A stretch of DNA of 47,822 nucleotides from Psychrobacter aquimaris (GTDB lineage Bacteria > Pseudomonadota > Gammaproteobacteria > Pseudomonadales > Moraxellaceae). The translations under genes and the position numbers were made by a program. The stretch is from positions 1 to 47,822 of the forward strand of contig NZ_JABASR010000018.1 of NCBI RefSeq assembly GCF_016107525.1, read 5' to 3'. The notes under the pieces were generated by a model, which was not told the DNA's origin, ran no database searches, and saw only the letters and a program-made list of their open reading frames with translations. Shown piece by piece: positions 44,005 to 47,822 of the stretch (position 1 is its first letter; each line of letters begins with the position of its first letter).

Positions 44005-45573
44005 TTACCCTCGTCCTCTAAGTGTGGTTAGACCTTTGCCAAAATAGCTTAGTAGTAATAACAGAGTTATTATTATCAAGATAGGATAATTTCCCATAAG
44101 CATAAAGGGAGTGTTACCAACCCGTGCCTGTATCTCACCACGTAGTACAGTACGCTCAAACTGCGGTGCGCGTTCTACAATACGACCTTTATGGTTAATG
44201 ATAGCGGTAACACCAGTATTGGTCGCTCGAATAAACCAGCGCCCGTTCTCAAGCGCGCGCATTTGTACCATTTGCAAATGTTGCAATGGTCCTGCTGAAG
44301 TGCCAAACCAGGCATCGTTAGAGACCGTCAACAAAAAGTCAGTATCGATGGCATTTTTACGCGTGGTATCTGGATAAGCTACCTCATAACAGATAGCCGT
44401 CCCTATATTGTGTCCACGCACCTGTAGCGGTGACTGCTGATCACTACCGCGACTATAGCTCTTAATATCCTGACTACCGGCCAAACTTGGGAAAATATCG
44501 AGCACGCCTTCAAATGGAATATACTCTCCAAAAGGCACCAGACGCTGCTTCTTGTATAGGCCTTCCGCTTCTACACCTCGAGCAATCACGCTATTGTAAA
44601 ATGGGGGATACTTATCCGTACTGGCATTGAATGCCGCTTTATCCTTATAAGGGATACCAGTTATCCATGTCGTATTGGTCGCATTAGCCATTTCTATCAT
44701 TTCACTAATAAAGCCCGCAGCCTCATCCTGAAACATCGGAATAGATGATTCAGGCCACACCACAACATCACGTCCCCACTCAGTGCGCGTTAACTTCGCA
44801 TAAATCTTTAGCGTTTCTACTTGATATTGAGTCAGCCACTTTATATCTTGTGAAATATTACCTTGAATCAATGACACTGACAGATCAGGTGTGCCCTTAG
44901 GTTTTGTCCATTGCGGATTGACCAGCCATAATGATGTGCTAATGGCCAATAACAGTACAGAAACGACGGCATAACTACTGCGCCGAAGCAGTAGCTCTAC
45001 TAAACTTGCAGCCAATAGTATGGCAACAAAAGAGACGGCAAAAACACCAGCAACGGGTGCTAAGGACGATAACCAATACTCTTCAGTAAACGCATAACCA
45101 ACAAACAGCCACGGAAAGCCTGTGAATAACCAAGTTTTTAACCATTCTTGTAGCACCCAAAGAGCAGCAAATGAAAAGGGTTGTTTGCCTACCATACGGT
45201 TAAAGGCTAGTGCTAAAAATCCATGAAACAGTCCCATACCGAGACCCATCAATCCAATCATAATCAATGCGAGCCACGTTGGAGTATCGCTATAATCATG
45301 GATAGCTGTATAGAGCCAAAAGCCGCCGACGCACCATAGCCCCATACCGTAAGCTTCACCGATAATAAAAGCGCGACGACCACTCATATTTGGCACCAAC
45401 AGCGCATATAAAATCGCTGGTGACACTATTGCTAGCGGCCAGAACCCATAAGGCGATAATGCAAATAAAAAAATAGCCCCTGCAAGCCATGCTGCTACTA
45501 GCGTAAGCCATAGCGGTAATTGATTTAAGTGAGTACTCAAACGCTTTTGTAGACTAATAGTAGACAGGTGCAT
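44005..45573 (-). CDS. lnt: Apolipoprotein N-acyltransferase
   Basis: A 522-aa inner-membrane enzyme that adds the third acyl chain to the N-terminus of mature lipoproteins. The N-terminal half has multiple membrane helices. The C-terminal nitrilase domain shows the catalytic triad Glu275 (WPESSIP), Lys342 (KKQRLVPFGEYIP) and Cys395 (GTAICYEVAYP). Size is normal, and no damage is seen. It sits between the CDF transporter and a DUF411 lipoprotein gene, not in its usual chromosomal setting. With lgt and lspA it completes the lipoprotein pathway on this element. Confidence 0.94.
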   Translation of the reverse strand: MHLSTISLQKRLSTHLNQLPLWLTLVAAWLAGAIFLFALSPYGFWPLAIVSPAILYALLVPNMSGRRAFIIGEAYGMGLWCVGGFWLYTAIHDYSDTPTWLALIMIGLMGLGMGLFHGFLALAFNRMVGKQPFSFAALWVLQEWLKTWLFTGFPWLFVGYAFTEEYWLSSLAPVAGVFAVSFVAILLAASLVELLLRRSSYAVVSVLLLAISTSLWLVNPQWTKPKGTPDLSVSLIQGNISQDIKWLTQYQVETLKIYAKLTRTEWGRDVVVWPESSIPMFQDEAAGFISEMIEMANATNTTWITGIPYKDKAAFNASTDKYPPFYNSVIARGVEAEGLYKKQRLVPFGEYIPFEGVLDIFPSLAGSQDIKSYSRGSDQQSPLQVRGHNIGTAICYEVAYPDTTRKNAIDTDFLLTVSNDAWFGTSAGPLQHLQMVQMRALENGRWFIRATNTGVTAIINHKGRIVERAPQFERTVLRGEIQARVGNTPFMLMGNYPILIIITLLLLLSYFGKGLTTLRGRG

Positions 45574-45767
45574 CGCAAATTATCCAAAATTATGAGCCTT
45601 GAATTTTTAATCAAAATCCAAAACTCAGATAGACCCGTTAATACTACAGGCAGCATTTCAAAATAAAAACTGCTTATGATACCAGTCCGCACTGCTCAAT
45701 GTATAAATTTACGTACCCCGTTTGATGGGTTATTATGCTACATTACCAAACGATATGAAGTGTTACT

Positions 45768-45783
45768 TGACCTTCTATAGCTC
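45768..45783 (+). promoter_or_regulatory. Dyad-like site TGACCTTCTATAGCTC upstream of DUF411 paralog 2
   Basis: This 16-mer differs in one base from the operator at 40587-40602. As a promoter, TTGACC with a 19-bp gap to TACAGT is also compatible with a MerR-type site. It lies about 30 bp before the DUF411 start. Confidence 0.4.
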
Positions 45784-45812
45784 ACAATATCTACAGTACA
45801 TGAGAGAGCACT

Positions 45813-46463
45813 ATGACCCCCTTAAAAATAAAATCCAGTCTTATATTCAATCGTCATCTGTCTAAGGGGTTGCGTGGTACGCTGGTGTTACTTGCCGCCT
45901 CATCACTATTTGCTTGTAGCCAACCGAGTAGTGGCGTATCTGATGCAAACACAACATCAGTAACAACCGAAAATGCAACAGCTATCACTTTAAAGGAAGA
46001 TGAACCAAACGCTAAAAGTGCTCACATGATGACAAGGTCAGTAAGTAAACCAGACCTACTAAAAAACGTCTCAGCTACGGTCTATAAAGATGCCAATTGC
46101 GGCTGCTGTAAAGAATGGATAAGTCATGCAGAAGATAATGGTCTAAGTGCAACCGCGCAAGATGTTGCGGACTTAGCCGTATTTAAAGAGCGCTACAGCG
46201 TTCCAACTGAGATGCGTTCTTGCCATACTGTAGTCACTACTGATGATTACGTCTTTGAAGGTCATGTACCTGCTAAGTATATGGCGCAGTTCTTAGAAAA
46301 TCCGCCAGTACAAGCTATGGGTCTTGCCGTACCTGGCATGCCTGTTGGTAGCCCAGGTATGGAGTATCAAAATAAATTCATGCCCTATCAGGTTATGCAG
46401 CTCAATAAAGACGGGACGACCCAAGTTTATGCTGATATTGAATCGGTAGAGCAGCAATTATAG
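45813..46463 (+). CDS. DUF411 copper-associated lipoprotein (paralog 2)
   Basis: A 216-aa protein with lipobox SLFAC (Cys35), a linker rich in Ser, Thr and Asn, and a DUF411 domain with CGCCKEW, RSCHT and MPVGSPGMEY, very similar to the protein at 23425-24063. Signal and linker differ, so the duplication is not recent or the ends are under different pressure. It stands alone, next to lnt and away from the copper operon. Metal binding by the Cys triplet is inferred from family and motif. Confidence 0.88.
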   Translation: MTPLKIKSSLIFNRHLSKGLRGTLVLLAASSLFACSQPSSGVSDANTTSVTTENATAITLKEDEPNAKSAHMMTRSVSKPDLLKNVSATVYKDANCGCCKEWISHAEDNGLSATAQDVADLAVFKERYSVPTEMRSCHTVVTTDDYVFEGHVPAKYMAQFLENPPVQAMGLAVPGMPVGSPGMEYQNKFMPYQVMQLNKDGTTQVYADIESVEQQL

Positions 46464-47259
46464 TGTGTTAGCAGTTAAGAATACTTTGATTATAGTGTTA
46501 GCGTTAAAAGTAAATGAGGCAGGTATAAGACTGTTCTATTGCTTATAAAATGATTCTTCATCAAAAAAATCATTAGCTATTGCGACTTTAAAAGCAAAAA
46601 TAACTTTGAATTTGTAACTTTTGATGACAATGTAAGCGGATTTATCGGTTATTAACCCTTAAAATAGATAAATAACTAAGGGTTAATACAAGAATATACA
46701 GGATGTATCGAAACAATTACGTAATATTACATAAGCCAGTAGGGAATTAGCATCTATATTAATATTATAAATTATTATATTATCTTAATAATTAGTTAGA
46801 CCCTATATAGGGTAATTACTTCATCCAATAAAAAAACGTCTGAGGGTTAAATCTATAATTTAGATTTAACCCTCAGACGTTTTTTTGCTTATAAAACAGT
46901 AGAAATTGTGGTCAATCTAGTCAGCTATATTCTGTACATGTTACACAAACTTACATTGTAAAATGTGGGATATTAGCAATTTTTTCGACATCAAAAAAGT
47001 ATTTTTGGGGTTTTTAAGGGTGATGACAGGCTAAACAGCCTATGCTAAAGTCGGCTTTGTGTTTTGGTCAGCAGCTTGATTTGTAACAGCTTCGTAAGAC
47101 TTCAATGAGCTGTGATCGCCAATAATCATTTTTTATATGAATAATATGCAGCAGAAGTATCAGTCACTATGACGTATATATACTTGAGTTGTTGAGATTT
47201 AATTGACTGCGCTGTTGTTGATAACAGACGATTTTGAATTAACCGTAGGTATTAGATTT
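46464..47259. other. Right arm of the ~1.45-kb direct repeat, upstream of CHAP copy 3
   Basis: There is no gene in 796 bp. From about 46595 it aligns with 29385-30060. It carries the hairpin 46830-46886 and the motif ATAACAGACGATTTTGAATT at 47221. The first ~130 bp are unique. Confidence 0.7.
46830..46886. terminator. Perfect 26-bp-stem hairpin (copy B)
   Basis: Left arm 46830-46855 and right arm 46861-46886 pair fully with a 5-nt loop; A7 and T7 flank the stem. Relative to copy A, two positions have changed together on both arms (T-A to C-G and A-T to G-C). Confidence 0.85.
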
Positions 47260-47822
47260 ATGAAACAGGCTTTATTGATTTTGTCAGTACTGGGTATGGG
47301 CATAGCACAAACGAGTGGTGCTGCTATCACAATCTCTCAAACAAATAATACCATCACCAATACTTCTGTGGCATCAAACTACGGTTCATCAAAAAACATC
47401 TATAGCACCAAAAGTGGTGCTTATGTTTCTAATAATGATGAAATTAGTCAAGCTATTAGCAACCTAAGTGCGCAGGCTAAGCAAAAAGAGAATCAGCTTT
47501 CATCGCTGAACAGCCGCTTATACGCTGAAAAACAACAGCAGCAAGTCAATACAGTTCCTGATAGCAATTCAGCCCCCGCTATCGCTGCTGCTCGTGCTTC
47601 ACGAGTGGCTCTATCTGGTAGCTCTGGATACTGTGCCCGTTACGTACGTAAAGCACTACAATCAGCAGGTTATGAGTTCACTCCAAATCCTTCAGCCTAT
47701 CAGTACGCCACTCGTGGCACGCTTGATAAAGCAGGTTTCAGCAAAATCAGTAATGATATGCCAACCCAAGTAGGTGATGTTATTGTCTATGATCGCTCAT
47801 CAAAGCGTCCACATGGCCATAT
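47260..47822 (+). CDS. Secreted CHAP/NlpC-P60-like protein, 5' part (copy 3)
   Basis: ATG at 47260, then the same signal peptide start (MKQALLILSVLGMGIAQTS) as copy 2. The mature half is Ser/Asn/Gln-rich, with many substitutions relative to copy 2, and then GYCARYVRKAL with the presumed catalytic Cys. The frame is open to the right edge. Bases 47752-47822 repeat bases 1-71; joined to them the gene ends at 231, giving 240 aa. Confidence 0.8.
   Translation, partial: MKQALLILSVLGMGIAQTSGAAITISQTNNTITNTSVASNYGSSKNIYSTKSGAYVSNNDEISQAISNLSAQAKQKENQLSSLNSRLYAEKQQQQVNTVPDSNSAPAIAAARASRVALSGSSGYCARYVRKALQSAGYEFTPNPSAYQYATRGTLDKAGFSKISNDMPTQVGDVIVYDRSSKRPHGH

Overview
The window looks like a complete or nearly complete metal-resistance plasmid, or plasmid-derived element, from a Moraxellaceae bacterium. 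Psychrobacter is my best guess, from the AT-rich DNA, the protein flavour and the long N-terminal extension on LspA. The first 71 bases are identical to the last 71, and both lie inside copies of one gene for a secreted CHAP/NlpC-P60-like protein. Joining the ends restores a 723-nt gene exactly as long as the internal copy at 30061-30783. A circle of 47,751 bp is therefore the simplest reading. A linear contig ending in a repeat, or two circles wrongly joined, cannot be excluded from sequence alone.

Layout. (1) 1-8.7 kb: CHAP gene 3' part; cadR with divergent cadA (Zn/Cd/Pb export); the late cytochrome c maturation genes ccmF-ccmG-ccmH-ccmI; and lspA. (2) 8.7-15.1 kb: DUF3817 membrane protein, serine resolvase with a candidate res region, Fic protein, an IS982-family element with an amber codon in its transposase, and an ATP-grasp-like gene. 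(3) 15.1-28.2 kb: a large copper block on the minus strand: two small secreted proteins, a Met-rich cytochrome c, DUF411 lipoprotein, multicopper oxidase CopA, CopB, DUF305 protein, a 39-aa membrane peptide, Cu+ ATPase and tatABC. It diverges from a copR-copS two-component system. (4) 28.4-31.1 kb: lgt, the second CHAP copy, and relics of cadR and cadA. (5) 31.2-42.4 kb: the plasmid core: kfrA-like gene, relB-brnT-brnA with a frameshifted toxin, Rep_3 initiator with four iterons, candidate oriT and MobA/MobL relaxase, a membrane coiled-coil Mob partner, an XRE regulator, and a ParA/ParG-like partition pair behind 11-12 octamer repeats. Relics of one IS3-family element lie at both edges of this core. 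(6) 42.4-47.8 kb: IS3 relic, CDF metal transporter, lnt, a second DUF411 lipoprotein and the 5' part of the CHAP gene.

How it fits together. The detoxification proteins are exported by several routes, and the element carries matching maturation machinery: TatABC for twin-arginine CopA, Lgt/LspA/Lnt for the DUF411 lipoproteins, and CcmFGHI for the c-type cytochrome. This client-plus-maturase arrangement is the most interesting biological pattern here. A second is the ~1.45-kb direct repeat around the CHAP genes. It carries a long hairpin with compensated base changes and could interconvert one 47.75-kb circle with 30.55-kb and 17.2-kb circles. I found no tRNA, rRNA or CRISPR array.
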